64,000 nt of DNA. Origin: Bacteroidaceae bacterium (GTDB lineage: Bacteria > Bacteroidota > Bacteroidia > Bacteroidales > Bacteroidaceae). Positions 52,003 to 61,151 of this stretch are shown here, one piece after another. Position numbers and translations under genes: made by a program. The stretch is taken from positions 24,643-88,642 of the forward strand of contig JAFWPH010000028.1 in assembly GCA_017509605.1 (NCBI GenBank). The letters are read 5' to 3'. The notes beneath the pieces are model-generated. The model did not search any database. It saw only the letters and a list, made by a program, of their open reading frames with translations, and was not told the DNA's origin. Positions within the stretch are counted from its first letter, which is position 1; each line of letters opens with the position of its first letter.

Positions 52003-54705
52003 TTATTTCACCAGCACTTTCTTGCCGTCCTTGATGTAGATGCCGTGCACGGGATGCGACACGCGCTGGCCGGCGAGGTTGTAGTAGTAGCCGTCGGTAA
52101 CCTTGTTCTCCTTCACAGTCACGATGCCGGTGGCTGTGCTCTCGCTGAGGTCGAGGTAGAAGCGGGTGGCGTCGATGCCGGCGGTGGCCTCGAAGGTGTA
52201 GCTTCCCTCAATGAGGTCGGTGCGGCGGCCTGTCTCGTTATCGACGAGTGTCACCTTGCCGAGTTCGTTGCGCGGTGTGGAGAGGGTGTAGCTGCCGTCG
52301 GTGGGGAAGACGAGTGTGAGGAGCAGTTGCTTGTTGGCTAAGGGGCGCTCGTTGATGGCGTATTGGTTGCCTTCTTCGTCGATGGAGTAGATCTGTGGCA
52401 CGTTGCTGTCCATAGCGAAGAACTTGCTGGCGTCGCAGTTGGTCTCATAGGCGATGGAGGCCTTGGGATTGACCACGAGTCGTGTCTTGTCGGTCTGGTT
52501 GCCGTCGGAGAGTTCGATGTCGATGAGCAGTCGCTCTTTCTCTGCGCCCTCGTCACGGGTGTTCACGCCGTTCTGGTTCTCGATGACGCTGGTGAGCTGT
52601 CGTCCGATGGTGGGGAATCCGATGCTGTTGACCTCGTCGGGGCACTGCACGAAGAAAGCCATGTTGGGACGGATGGCGTAGTCGTCGTCGATGGTGGAGT
52701 AGGCGGTGTAGGTGTTGTTGTTCTCGTTGAAGATAGTGATGGGTGCGGTGAAGTTGAGCGAGTGATTGTTGTAGTAGCACTGCCAGGGGTTACCTACAAG
52801 ATTCCACCCCTTGTTGGCGGCATTGCTGCTGTTGTTCGGAGCCAGTGCCTTCACGAACTCCAATGTAGAGACAGCGTATTGTTTGGTGGCATTGTCAATG
52901 GCGTGGAAACGTACGGTCTCATCCTTGCTGGTCTGGATGATGAAGCCCGTACCGGCGGTGATGATGTCGGTGGCGGCATGGTTCTTCCAACTTCCGCCCG
53001 TACCGTTGGCGGCACGTTCTGAACCATCGTAGTAGCGGATGGCATAACTCGATCCTCCATCGAAGGTGATGTCGCTGACCTTGATGTCGAATGGCAGGGC
53101 AAGGAAGTACCATTTGTTCTTCTGTGTGGCATGGGTGATGGTGAAGTCACCATTCAGCACGATATTGTCGCAGTTGCTGAAGATCTGTCCGTAACCGGCG
53201 CTCGACTGCACACGGTTGATGGTGAGGTCCTGGATGCTCATGGGTGCCTCGCCATTAATCTTCAGGGAGCCAGAAGAAGACACACGAACGGAGGGGTTGC
53301 CTTCGAATCGGTCACGAGCATTCAGCACCAATGGATTGGCGATATACCAGTAGTCAATCTCGGAAGTACTGAAACCTTCAATTTGAAAGTCATACCAGTA
53401 TCCATCTAACTTATATGAATTGACAAGAAATGATGGTACGTGAATCACAACATCTGTTTTGGAAAAATTAGAATCAAATCTACCTTTTACCATAGTTGGT
53501 GATTTTAATACTATATTCTTTAAATTATTACAGTATTGAAAGTTATACCCTCCAAATTCAGATATACCAACAGGAAATTCTGCATACACTAATTGATTAC
53601 AGAATTCAAATTGATTTCCTGTAGTTGATGAGAAAATATTATTTGTAACATAATCTGAAAAAACCAACGAATCTATGGCCGTTCCGCTAAAAGACCACTT
53701 TTCAAGATATTTGAGGTACGAGTCCTCTCTGAAATCTACATCCAACTGTGTACAATTATAAAAAGCACCCTCAGATACTGTTTCTAACTTAGAAGGTAAT
53801 TTCAAATCTGTAAGAATTCTACACTCAAAGAATGTATGATATCGAATAGTTTTTATCTCGTCCGACCACTTGACAGACCTTAGATTTCTACATCCACTGA
53901 ATGCACTCTCTCCTATTTCCAAACAACCATCAGGAAGCTCTACTGAAGTAATTGACGTATAAGTAAAAGCACTTGTGCCGACTGATGTTATAGTAGATGG
54001 AATATTTACATCAACCACATTGCCAGCTGAGAAGGCACTTTTCCCAATAGTTAATAACCCTTCAGGCAACACAACCTTGTGTAGAAGTTTCCATTTTCCT
54101 TGATTCTTATGATAAAATTGTTCTTCTTTTAATTCAGTAAAGACAGCTTCTCCCATATCCAATACATACAGATTATTGCTCATCATATCAATGATTCTCC
54201 AGTCATCATCATTCATTGCGCCTATAATCTTAAGTCTCTTCACGTCTTTTACATTATCCACATTGTAAAGGATTTCTGTTCCTAAACTCCCAGGTTCTAA
54301 CAGATTCACTGTGATTAAGGGGGTATCCTCTATGCCAACATAAGAAACTGCCACTTCGTTGGTTGTGATGGTTCCTTTATCCATCATCCACTTGACTTCA
54401 TGCTGACCAGGTGATAATTCTACAAAATAAGATTTATCATATAAATAAGCGTGAGCAAGAGCATTTAAGCGACTTACCATGATACCATCAACGAATACAT
54501 ACACATCTTGTTCCAAGTCTGCAGGATACGACACATTGCCGTGTGAAGTTCTTATACTATATTCAATGGTTGCGTCTTGAGCAGTTGTAATGCTCTTAGA
54601 CAGAAGAAGTGATAGATTAGCTTGAGATACATCCTCTGCTACGACATTATTGACGCAGCAGAATGCCGCCACAATCGTGGCGAGCCATAGTTTAAAATGT
54701 TTCAT
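52003..54705 (-). CDS. BspA-type leucine-rich-repeat surface protein
   Basis: Exported protein of 900 residues with signal peptide ending NNVVA. LRR_5/BspA repeats cover about 195-450 (VVLPEGLLTIGKSAFSAGNV, SVELPDGCLEIGESAFSGCR, LKLPSKLETVSEGAFYNCTQ). The C-terminal half is a large beta-rich part. The end YYNLAGQRVSHPVHGIYIKD then KKVLVK is the Prevotella form of a type IX secretion tail. BspA proteins of oral Bacteroidetes bind host matrix proteins. The 5' two thirds are AT-richer than the 3' part, which may reflect domain shuffling. It heads the four-gene operon and has a 320-base structured leader. Confidence 0.82.
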   Translation of the reverse strand: MKHFKLWLATIVAAFCCVNNVVAEDVSQANLSLLLSKSITTAQDATIEYSIRTSHGNVSYPADLEQDVYVFVDGIMVSRLNALAHAYLYDKSYFVELSPGQHEVKWMMDKGTITTNEVAVSYVGIEDTPLITVNLLEPGSLGTEILYNVDNVKDVKRLKIIGAMNDDDWRIIDMMSNNLYVLDMGEAVFTELKEEQFYHKNQGKWKLLHKVVLPEGLLTIGKSAFSAGNVVDVNIPSTITSVGTSAFTYTSITSVELPDGCLEIGESAFSGCRNLRSVKWSDEIKTIRYHTFFECRILTDLKLPSKLETVSEGAFYNCTQLDVDFREDSYLKYLEKWSFSGTAIDSLVFSDYVTNNIFSSTTGNQFEFCNQLVYAEFPVGISEFGGYNFQYCNNLKNIVLKSPTMVKGRFDSNFSKTDVVIHVPSFLVNSYKLDGYWYDFQIEGFSTSEIDYWYIANPLVLNARDRFEGNPSVRVSSSGSLKINGEAPMSIQDLTINRVQSSAGYGQIFSNCDNIVLNGDFTITHATQKNKWYFLALPFDIKVSDITFDGGSSYAIRYYDGSERAANGTGGSWKNHAATDIITAGTGFIIQTSKDETVRFHAIDNATKQYAVSTLEFVKALAPNNSSNAANKGWNLVGNPWQCYYNNHSLNFTAPITIFNENNNTYTAYSTIDDDYAIRPNMAFFVQCPDEVNSIGFPTIGRQLTSVIENQNGVNTRDEGAEKERLLIDIELSDGNQTDKTRLVVNPKASIAYETNCDASKFFAMDSNVPQIYSIDEEGNQYAINERPLANKQLLLTLVFPTDGSYTLSTPRNELGKVTLVDNETGRRTDLIEGSYTFEATAGIDATRFYLDLSESTATGIVTVKENKVTDGYYYNLAGQRVSHPVHGIYIKDGKKVLVK

Positions 54706-54780
54706 AATCTTTTGAGTTTAGAATGTTTGCTTATTACGTAGGTTACACACTGGGTATGATGCAAACATTAAGGCACAAAA

Positions 54781-54898
54781 ATGGCGTGGGCCATCCTTAT
54801 GCGCTTAACTGTGGGGCGAGCCTGAGAAGTGGAACCCCAACTCAATATAAGAACGTACCACGCCATGGGCGTGAGCACATTGCCTTATACATTGAGTT
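54781..54898 (-). ncRNA. Structured leader element of the BspA operon
   Basis: Read on the minus strand the leader contains AACTCAATGTATAAG pairing with CTTATATTGAGTT (54898-54884 with 54851-54839). A second long-range pair ATGGCGTGG/CCACGCCAT (54866-54858 with 54789-54781) is followed by TTTTTG. There is an inner GGGG/CCCC stem, and ACGCCCATGGCGT can fold on itself as an alternative. The pairs cross, so at least two folds compete. The element lies within a leader starting at the perfect promoter 55034-55064. I recall similar sequence being annotated as spurious short ORFs in related genomes, which would fit a dispersed conserved RNA. Confidence 0.5.
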
Positions 54899-55033
54899 TG
54901 GATGAACCTTCTATAGGCTCTTCCTCAATTATTAGATCGTGTTATTCCGAAAAAAGTTTCTCAGGCTCTTCGTTAAGCGCGAAATAATAAGCTAATGCAT
55001 CTGATTGCGGGATTTCTCCCCCACAACCGAATG

Positions 55034-55064
55034 CAAACATAAAACATTTTTCGCATTCAACAAA
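55034..55064 (-). promoter_or_regulatory. Consensus promoter of the BspA operon (TTTG-N19-TATGTTTG)
   Basis: On the minus strand TTTG (55064-55061), exactly 19 bases, TATGTTTG (55041-55034) followed by C. The transcript would start near 55027, giving a leader of about 320 bases. Confidence 0.8.
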
Positions 55065-55387
55065 ATTTCAACGACAATATTTTACATTGTCCATTGTTTT
55101 TAACAGTTTCCTTCGCCTCATGGCAATTGAACACGAATCTTACGAATAATGGCCGTTTGCGGCCAAATTCTAAAAGTCCTTGAAGTCCGCAGTGGAAGAA
55201 ACAGGTCGCCTACTGCCAAATCCTTGACACTTTACGCCAGATAATGTACAAGATACAGATAATCAATTATTTGAGAAACGATTGATACTAGGGGAAGATG
55301 AATACATAACAACAGATTCGGTGTTATTATTTGGCGATTTATGAAAAATGTTGCATTTTGTGTCTGAACTGATATAAGAGGATAATT
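55065..55387. other. Intergenic, no gene recognised
   Basis: Apart from a small perfect hairpin GGCCG-TTTG-CGGCC, no gene or RNA is seen between the BspA promoter and the ATPase fragment. Confidence 0.5.
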
Positions 55388-55798
55388 ATGGGTACATTTA
55401 TCAACATAGGAAACGCAGGATTCAAGTCGATACTCAAACATGACTACATTGACAAATTGGGACTGATCTCCATAGTGAACGACACTCTTTTTTCGGAGTG
55501 GCGTTTCAGTTGCGTGATGCGTTGCCGTCGCTTCGGCAAGTCGATGGCGGCCAAGATGCTATGGGCCTACTACGATCACTCCTGCGATTCGCGCAACCTG
55601 TTCACCGATCAGGAAATATCCAATGTTCCGTCGTTCGAGGAACACCTCAACAAATACGCGGTGCTGAATCTTGACATGACAGAGTTCGTGACGCGATTCC
55701 ATAACGATGACATCTTAGGCAAGATTGACTCCGCACTGAAAGACGACGTACTTGGTACGTTGCACAATATCCAAAGAACAAACATCCCTAACTTATGA
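55388..55798 (+). pseudogene. N-terminal fragment of an AAA-ATPase-like protein (PF09820 type)
   Basis: The 136 codons match the first quarter of a large Bacteroidales family of about 500-580 residues: MGTFINIGNAGFKSILKHDY, the degenerate P-loop region SCVMRCRRFGKSMAAKMLW, and the start of the next conserved part (KYAVLNLDMTEFVTRFHND). It stops abruptly after FHNDDILGKIDSALKDD with no nuclease-like C-terminal half. The fragment is probably non-functional. Confidence 0.72.
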
Positions 55799-55951
55799 GA
55801 AACAAGACAATTATCGCATGTCTCGCCGCTTGAATGAAGCCAAGCGACGACAGTCACAGCGCAACAGGCGCCGCAACTCAATACCAATAATATCGACGAG
55901 GTTTTGAAGGCCTTTAATCCCGAACAGCCCCTGAATCTACTGAAGAGATAA
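55795..55951 (+). pseudogene. Probable remnant of a GH3 beta-glucosidase N-terminus
   Basis: Two frames together resemble the beginning of Prevotella GH3 enzymes: a signal-like MRNKTIIACLAA ending in a stop, and, one frame over, TTVTAQQAPQLNTNNIDEVL followed by the degenerate AFNPEQPLNLLKR and a stop. The rest of the enzyme is missing. Assignment rests on the short QLN-x-NNIDEVLKA stretch, so it is tentative. Confidence 0.4.
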
Positions 55952-55963
55952 CAGACCTGTTAA

Positions 55964-57364
55964 TTATTCCTCATCCACATAAAAGATGGGTTCCGTGCTT
56001 TTGGGCGGATTCTTATAGAAATGCACGGCGCTGTCGTTCATTCTGACATTCTGGTTTTGAAGGAGACGGATGACCTCAGCACCAGCAAGTATCACTGGCC
56101 CATAGCCGTGGGCGGCGTAGACATTCACCGGGCGATAGTAATAGAAGGCGGGATCGAAGGCCATGCCTGTGCCGACACAGACACCAGCCACCTGACCGCC
56201 TGACGTGATTTGTGACGCCACAGCATGCCAACCGAGAAGGGCCGAGGGTCCGAAAGCCTTGGCATCTATCCACCCTTTGTTGATGGCGTGAGCCATGCAA
56301 TAAACATAAATGGCTGTGGCGGAGGTCTCTTCATAGGAATCAGACCGGTCGATTAACTGGTGCCAGAAACCATCGCCACCTTGATAGGTGAGAAGCCCTT
56401 GCAGATGGCTCTGGAAGAGGCGCATCACCAGCATTCGGCCTGCATGATCTTCAGGTAGGGCATCCAAAACCTCACATAGTGTGAGCAGGGCCCATCCGTT
56501 GGCTCGTCCCCAGAAGAAACTGGGATGGGGATTCATCGACTCCACCCATCCGTGTCGGAAGAGCTGTTTCTCCTCGACCCACATCCTGCCAGTGAACTTC
56601 TCGATCTGACGGACAGCCTCGTCCATCAGTTCCTGTGACTGACTGGTCTTAAATGTGGAATACCATGCAATAGGTGGGATGCCCATGAACATATCGTCAA
56701 GCCAAAGCGTATTGAGTTGTGGCCGGGTGCGGGCGAGAGTGCCGTCGGGCAGTCGGTACTGATGATGCAGTATATAGTCCATGTAGTTGTCGATCAACGG
56801 CTGTAGTGGAAGTGTGGGGTCAACTTTCATCGTTTTGACCATCGACACACAGACGGCTCCTGCATCGTCGAGCGCGGCAGGTGAGACGACTTTCTCCATC
56901 AGAGGGTCGATGGTTTTGCCTTGTTGTTTGAGTTTCCGATAGTAGGGCGCGATGTCGGCCAGGAACCGTAGCCGGGTGGTGGTGTAATCGAGGTAGCGGT
57001 GGTCGCCAGTAGTCTGATAGGCGGTGAGCATGGCAGCGTAGGTCACTCCCCATTCATAACTGGTCAGCCGGAAGTCACCTTGCTCTATGCGGGTGTTGGC
57101 ATCGATTTTGGAATAGTCGGTCACTTTAGTACCTGTTGTGCGGTCGATGAGACGCGCGGGTGTGACAGCCTCCAAATACGCCAGCACACGGTCGATGTCG
57201 GCTTTCACGCTGTCGGCCGAAGGGACACCATAACTATATTTGTATTCAGGTTGCAGCGCATGTAGTGGTGTGGTGGAGTCGTTGACTTTGTTTTGCGCCG
57301 TCAGTGATGCAGGCATCCAACATGCGGCAGACACAGATAGTGTCAGAATCAGTTTGTTTATCAT
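55964..57364 (-). CDS. GH105 unsaturated rhamnogalacturonyl hydrolase
   Basis: Exported enzyme of 466 residues (signal ends ASLTAQ) of the GH105/GH88 alpha/alpha-barrel type. It would remove the unsaturated galacturonyl residue left by rhamnogalacturonan lyases. Family stretches are LNTLWLDDMFMGIPPIAWYS with the catalytic Asp, HGWVESMNPHPSFFWGRANG, and SATAIYVYCMAHAINKGWID. It follows the lyase-like gene on the same strand, fitting one pathway. A TTTAACTCCC leader repeat fills the gap upstream. Confidence 0.88.
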   Translation of the reverse strand: MINKLILTLSVSAACWMPASLTAQNKVNDSTTPLHALQPEYKYSYGVPSADSVKADIDRVLAYLEAVTPARLIDRTTGTKVTDYSKIDANTRIEQGDFRLTSYEWGVTYAAMLTAYQTTGDHRYLDYTTTRLRFLADIAPYYRKLKQQGKTIDPLMEKVVSPAALDDAGAVCVSMVKTMKVDPTLPLQPLIDNYMDYILHHQYRLPDGTLARTRPQLNTLWLDDMFMGIPPIAWYSTFKTSQSQELMDEAVRQIEKFTGRMWVEEKQLFRHGWVESMNPHPSFFWGRANGWALLTLCEVLDALPEDHAGRMLVMRLFQSHLQGLLTYQGGDGFWHQLIDRSDSYEETSATAIYVYCMAHAINKGWIDAKAFGPSALLGWHAVASQITSGGQVAGVCVGTGMAFDPAFYYYRPVNVYAAHGYGPVILAGAEVIRLLQNQNVRMNDSAVHFYKNPPKSTEPIFYVDEE

Positions 57365-57370
57365 TCTTAA

Positions 57371-57442
57371 ATGGGAGTTAAAATGGGGAGTTAAAGTGGA
57401 AGTAAAATGGGGAGTTAAAGTGGAAGTTAAAAAAGGGAGTTA
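57371..57442 (-). repeat. TTTAACTCCC leader repeat upstream of GH105 gene
   Basis: Plus-strand units GGGAGTTAAAAT, GGGGAGTTAAAG, TGGAAGTAAAAT, GGGGAGTTAAAG, TGGAAGTTAAAA and GGGAGTTATG follow with a period of about 12-13 bases. In the coding direction it is a TTTAACTCCC tract that ends a few bases before the start at 57364. It is the longest of the four copies in the window. Confidence 0.85.
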
Positions 57443-57485
57443 TGCACTTTGTGCAGGATGATAGGTATGGATGTGGTTTTTGCGG

Positions 57486-60400
57486 TCATTCAGTAGGTAG
57501 TACTTCGAGCATGTAGATGGCGTCGAGTGTCCATGTGGCTGCATAGTTGGTGCTGAGTCCTTCCAACTCGTTGATGGGATGAAGCACGTCGGGTGTATCG
57601 ACCTTTCGGTTGACGACGTCGAGTTCGCTGCGCGAGCTGCGCCGCCCTACAGATATGAGTTCGTTCCAGGCCTCTTTAGCCTTGGCATAGTCACGTTGCC
57701 TGTAGGCCGCGTAGGCAGAGAGCCGAGCCACACGGAAGCGGTTGCCACTGATTTGCAAGGCCTTGGTTCGATAGTTGGCGGCATGGTCGAGCCATACGCT
57801 GTTCCACGTGGGGTTGTCCATCATAGGGATGAGTTCGTTCATCATTTCGAAACCTCCCATGATGGCAAGCAGGTGGTTGGTGTTCTGCATGCTGGTGTCG
57901 CACTCACATGAGATGATGCCTGTTGCAGGGTCGTAACCAAGTGCCTTTGGTCCACTGAATATGCCGTGTGGCAAAGCCGCTATGCTGTTCATGCCGGCAA
58001 GGATTTTGTCGCGGTAGTGCTGGTTGCGGTTTCTCTCCCATTCGGTCATCCAGTTGCCCACATAGGCGAGCCAGTCTGGGCCGATGCGAAGTCGTGCTGG
58101 CGCAGAACAGGGGTAGAGGCTTCTCGGCTGTGCCAACCGCATGGGGTCGAGTGTGTAGAGCAGTTGGTCGGCATCTTTCACCTCGGACATCAGTTCTCCT
58201 GTGCGCTCGTCGGTGGTGAGATAGTAGTAGAACCGGTTCCAGATGGCTTGGCTGATGCGCGCTTCCTTGGCTCCGCACCCCCAGTGGCTGACGTTGTGTC
58301 GTGTGCCAAGCCCGGCATAGTCACCTTTATGATAGACATCCACCTCGGCAGTATGTCGGGTCATCGCCTCAGCAAGGGTCCACAGTCCGGGGTCGGCTGT
58401 ACGTAGGAAGTTGTACCAGAGCATCATATTTGAAGCGAGTTCAGTGTTGTCCCACGCAAAACCTCCCACATCATATTTCCAGTTATGGCGTTCTGGGTCG
58501 TACTCGTGCATCACGTCACCGTAGTTCCAGAAGCCGTACCATCGATGCTGAGCGACGGCCTGTTTGTAGTAATCCGAAAAGGCTGTGATCTTTCGCTCCA
58601 CCTGCCGGCTCAGGGATGTGGTGGTGTCGGGCATGCTCCAGACGCCGAAAGCCTGCACATCGTGCAGATACCGGGCTTCGGGCATCAGCACACAGTTCTG
58701 GCTCATTCGCGATGCCAAGTCAGCGAAGGCCTTCTTGCCGCGGTAGCCATGGGTGGCTCTAAGTACCAGTTCTGAGGTGCGTGCTATGCCATAAGGGGTG
58801 CTTAGTCCTTCCTGTACATCCTCGTAACTGGCTTCGAGTCCGTGTGCCACATCATCGTAGTGTCGCAAGTCCATGGGTTCGCTATCCGGACTCCACAACC
58901 ATGCCGTGAGAGTGGCTTTGCCAGTGGTGGCTCCAGCAATCTCAATCCCTGACGGACAAGACTGCCAGAAATCCTTCATCCACAAGGCCACTCCCTGCCT
59001 GGTGGTGCCCACAAAAGCGCATCCGTCGGCCCTGTGTCCGCCTTCCGTACCTATCCAGGGACGATGTTCGTTGGCCCGCTTGCGTATGGTGAATCCATCG
59101 GCATTGGGTTGTGAGAGCCGATAGCTGTCCCAAGAGGCCCAACTGTCGATCAAACCCCGGCTTTGTAAGTCGAACTCACTGTAAGCGGGAATAGTCTGTC
59201 CCTGCAACTGCAAGCGCTCGTAGTTAACGGGAGGAGCAGGAAAAGCAGGCGTATCATCATGTGAGGAAGAACGCACCGTGTTCAACCATCTGCGGCCCAC
59301 CAGTGGCTGAACAGGCTCTGACCACACGCCGCCATCAGCAGAGAAGGCGACATGCCGGTTGTAGCTTTCAGCCGGAAGCGGCACATCCATCCTGATACCA
59401 AGAGAGGTGATGAAATCGTGGTACTCATCGCCATCGAAGATAAAACTGTGAACAATCCTCACCTCCTCGGACCCCGCATAGAAATAGAGCCTTACGACAA
59501 AAGGCAGCCACTCGCGTCCGTCTTTGTCACAATGGGTACCTTCGATGCGCACACAGGTCCTGACGTCACCACTATTCTCCACCTTGGCATCGGTGATTTT
59601 GCTGATGTAGTTCCGTTGATTGACCATTTCGGTCTCTTCCGTGGGAATCTGCGGGATGGCTGTACAGACCAGACGGAGGTTCTCGCCTATGACAGCGCCC
59701 CCAATCACCAGGCTGTCGAGAAGCATGTTGCCCGATTTGGGTATATAGGCTTTCAATGAGTCGGTGGCGACAAGGATGTACTGGCCATTGTCGCGGGCGG
59801 AGATGCCGGGAATGCTGGACTTGACGGATAATCCGGGTTTTCCTAAGGTTCTGGTCACCTTGAGGTCAGTCAAACCAGCAGGGATTGTGGCCGCCATACC
59901 GAGCCACTTCACACTGCCATCGGGCCAATAGGCCAGTGGCCATCGGTCGGCCATCAGATGTGTTGCGCCATCAGCCACAAGCGTCACTTTTGATACGTCC
60001 CCGACCTCTCCCTGTCGGAAGGGCACGCCGAAACTGGCGTTCCTATCCTCATCGGGTAAATGGCCTATCCAGTGCAGAGGTACACCGTCTTGGTAGTCTT
60101 CTCCATAGCGGCATTGGAAGTTGGTGAGTTTGACGTGCGACAAGGTGGTGCGGAAACCGAACCAGCCCTCGGTCAGAGGTTCTGGGTCTCGGAAATCGAC
60201 AATCCTTTTGCCGTCAATCTCATACTGCACCTTGTTGCCTTGGTTGTGGATGCGGATATGGTACCAATGGTTGGGACGCAACAGGTGGTCTTCATCCGTG
60301 TATTCGCGCAGGATGGCAGGTGCGAGGTCCTGGCTTACTACCTTTCCGTAACGAACCTCGTCGCCTCGGTAGCGGCGGAAGCGCGTTGTGCTGTTGTAGT

Positions 60401-60812
60401 TGCCTCCATAACCGAGATAATACTGGCGTAGTGAATAGCAGTTCTTGAACACCCCTCTCCGCTCTTTCGCCCGCCTCATGATGTCGTTGGGGTATAGTGG
60501 GTCGGTGGCCATCCAGAAACAGTTGAGGTCACTCAGTCGGTCGGTGCTGTCGGTTACCACAACCATGGCATCGTATTCGATATCCACCGTGCCGTTCATC
60601 CTTTCCTTGCGCCAGATTGTCAGACCTTTAGGAGCAATTACCTCAAGGGTGTCGCCTTGAAACCGAAGCCGATAGTCAGGAGATTCAGACTCCACCTGCC
60701 AATGTTTGCCAAACTCACGTTGGTTGAGGTTTGATGGCAGGCGCACCTGGGCTTCAGCGGCAAATACTATTGCCAACCAGATTAAGGGTAGGATGAAAAA
60801 ACGTCTTGTCAT
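57486..60812 (-). CDS. DUF6250 domain fused to exo-rhamnogalacturonan-lyase-like protein (PL26/YetA type)
   Basis: Exported protein of 1108 residues (signal to about residue 22, FAAEAQ). The first 210 residues after the signal are a concanavalin-like DUF6250 domain (RPNHWYHIRIHNQGNKVQYE, TEGWFGFRTTLSHVKLTNFQ). The remainder matches my memory of PcRGLX/YetA-type exo-rhamnogalacturonan lyases: a RIFT-barrel-like start with FGVPFRQGEVGDVSK and PLAYWPDGSVKWLGMAATIP, then a long alpha/alpha toroid (GFAWDNTELASNMMLWYNFL). ATG 60812 is chosen because the upstream in-frame start at 60842 lies inside a -7 box. It precedes the GH105 gene, whose substrate is the product of such lyases. Confidence 0.75.
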   Translation of the reverse strand: MTRRFFILPLIWLAIVFAAEAQVRLPSNLNQREFGKHWQVESESPDYRLRFQGDTLEVIAPKGLTIWRKERMNGTVDIEYDAMVVVTDSTDRLSDLNCFWMATDPLYPNDIMRRAKERRGVFKNCYSLRQYYLGYGGNYNSTTRFRRYRGDEVRYGKVVSQDLAPAILREYTDEDHLLRPNHWYHIRIHNQGNKVQYEIDGKRIVDFRDPEPLTEGWFGFRTTLSHVKLTNFQCRYGEDYQDGVPLHWIGHLPDEDRNASFGVPFRQGEVGDVSKVTLVADGATHLMADRWPLAYWPDGSVKWLGMAATIPAGLTDLKVTRTLGKPGLSVKSSIPGISARDNGQYILVATDSLKAYIPKSGNMLLDSLVIGGAVIGENLRLVCTAIPQIPTEETEMVNQRNYISKITDAKVENSGDVRTCVRIEGTHCDKDGREWLPFVVRLYFYAGSEEVRIVHSFIFDGDEYHDFITSLGIRMDVPLPAESYNRHVAFSADGGVWSEPVQPLVGRRWLNTVRSSSHDDTPAFPAPPVNYERLQLQGQTIPAYSEFDLQSRGLIDSWASWDSYRLSQPNADGFTIRKRANEHRPWIGTEGGHRADGCAFVGTTRQGVALWMKDFWQSCPSGIEIAGATTGKATLTAWLWSPDSEPMDLRHYDDVAHGLEASYEDVQEGLSTPYGIARTSELVLRATHGYRGKKAFADLASRMSQNCVLMPEARYLHDVQAFGVWSMPDTTTSLSRQVERKITAFSDYYKQAVAQHRWYGFWNYGDVMHEYDPERHNWKYDVGGFAWDNTELASNMMLWYNFLRTADPGLWTLAEAMTRHTAEVDVYHKGDYAGLGTRHNVSHWGCGAKEARISQAIWNRFYYYLTTDERTGELMSEVKDADQLLYTLDPMRLAQPRSLYPCSAPARLRIGPDWLAYVGNWMTEWERNRNQHYRDKILAGMNSIAALPHGIFSGPKALGYDPATGIISCECDTSMQNTNHLLAIMGGFEMMNELIPMMDNPTWNSVWLDHAANYRTKALQISGNRFRVARLSAYAAYRQRDYAKAKEAWNELISVGRRSSRSELDVVNRKVDTPDVLHPINELEGLSTNYAATWTLDAIYMLEVLPTE

Positions 60813-60831
60813 GTTTTTCTGTAATTTTACG

Positions 60832-60839
60832 CAAAAATA
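60832..60839 (-). promoter_or_regulatory. -7 box (TATTTTTG) of the lyase-GH105 unit
   Basis: TATTTTTG followed by C on the minus strand (60839-60832), 20 bases before the ATG at 60812. The -33 element is not clear. Confidence 0.5.
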
Positions 60840-61151
60840 CACAAAAAGGCCGAATTATCATGATTGTATGAGATGATTATCAAAAAAACATGATTTTTCA
60901 GCGCTGCGGTTCATCGGCTCATCTCGTCACGCCACATTCCCAACAGCACAAAAAGTTGATTTATTCTTCTTGAATGTAGCCAATCCAAGAGTTGGTCCTC
61001 AAATAATAGCACGTTTTATTTTTCTGCATACAATACTTTTTGTATCTTCGCAGAAAAATAAAAAGGAGGATTGCCGATAGGCCAGGATGATGATTTACCA
61101 GAGAAACAATATTTCCTTCGTAACAAGCATAAACACATTACACCACGATAG
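60840..61151. other. Intergenic region between divergent glycan genes
   Basis: No gene seen. A -7-like TATCTTCG (61043-61050) with a TACTTTTTG just upstream could start the GH2 transcript. AAAAAGGAGGATTG near 61061-61074 resembles a ribosome site, but no ORF starts there. Confidence 0.4.

Noticed and set aside
54723..54905. Plus-strand open frame of 60 codons
   Set aside because: It runs antisense through the structured BspA leader; its sequence is set by inverted repeats and it has no ribosome site or promoter.
57240..57461. Plus-strand frame with repeated Lys-Trp-Glu/Val-like units
   Set aside because: The repetition comes from the TTTAACTCCC leader repeats read on the wrong strand, antisense to the GH105 start.
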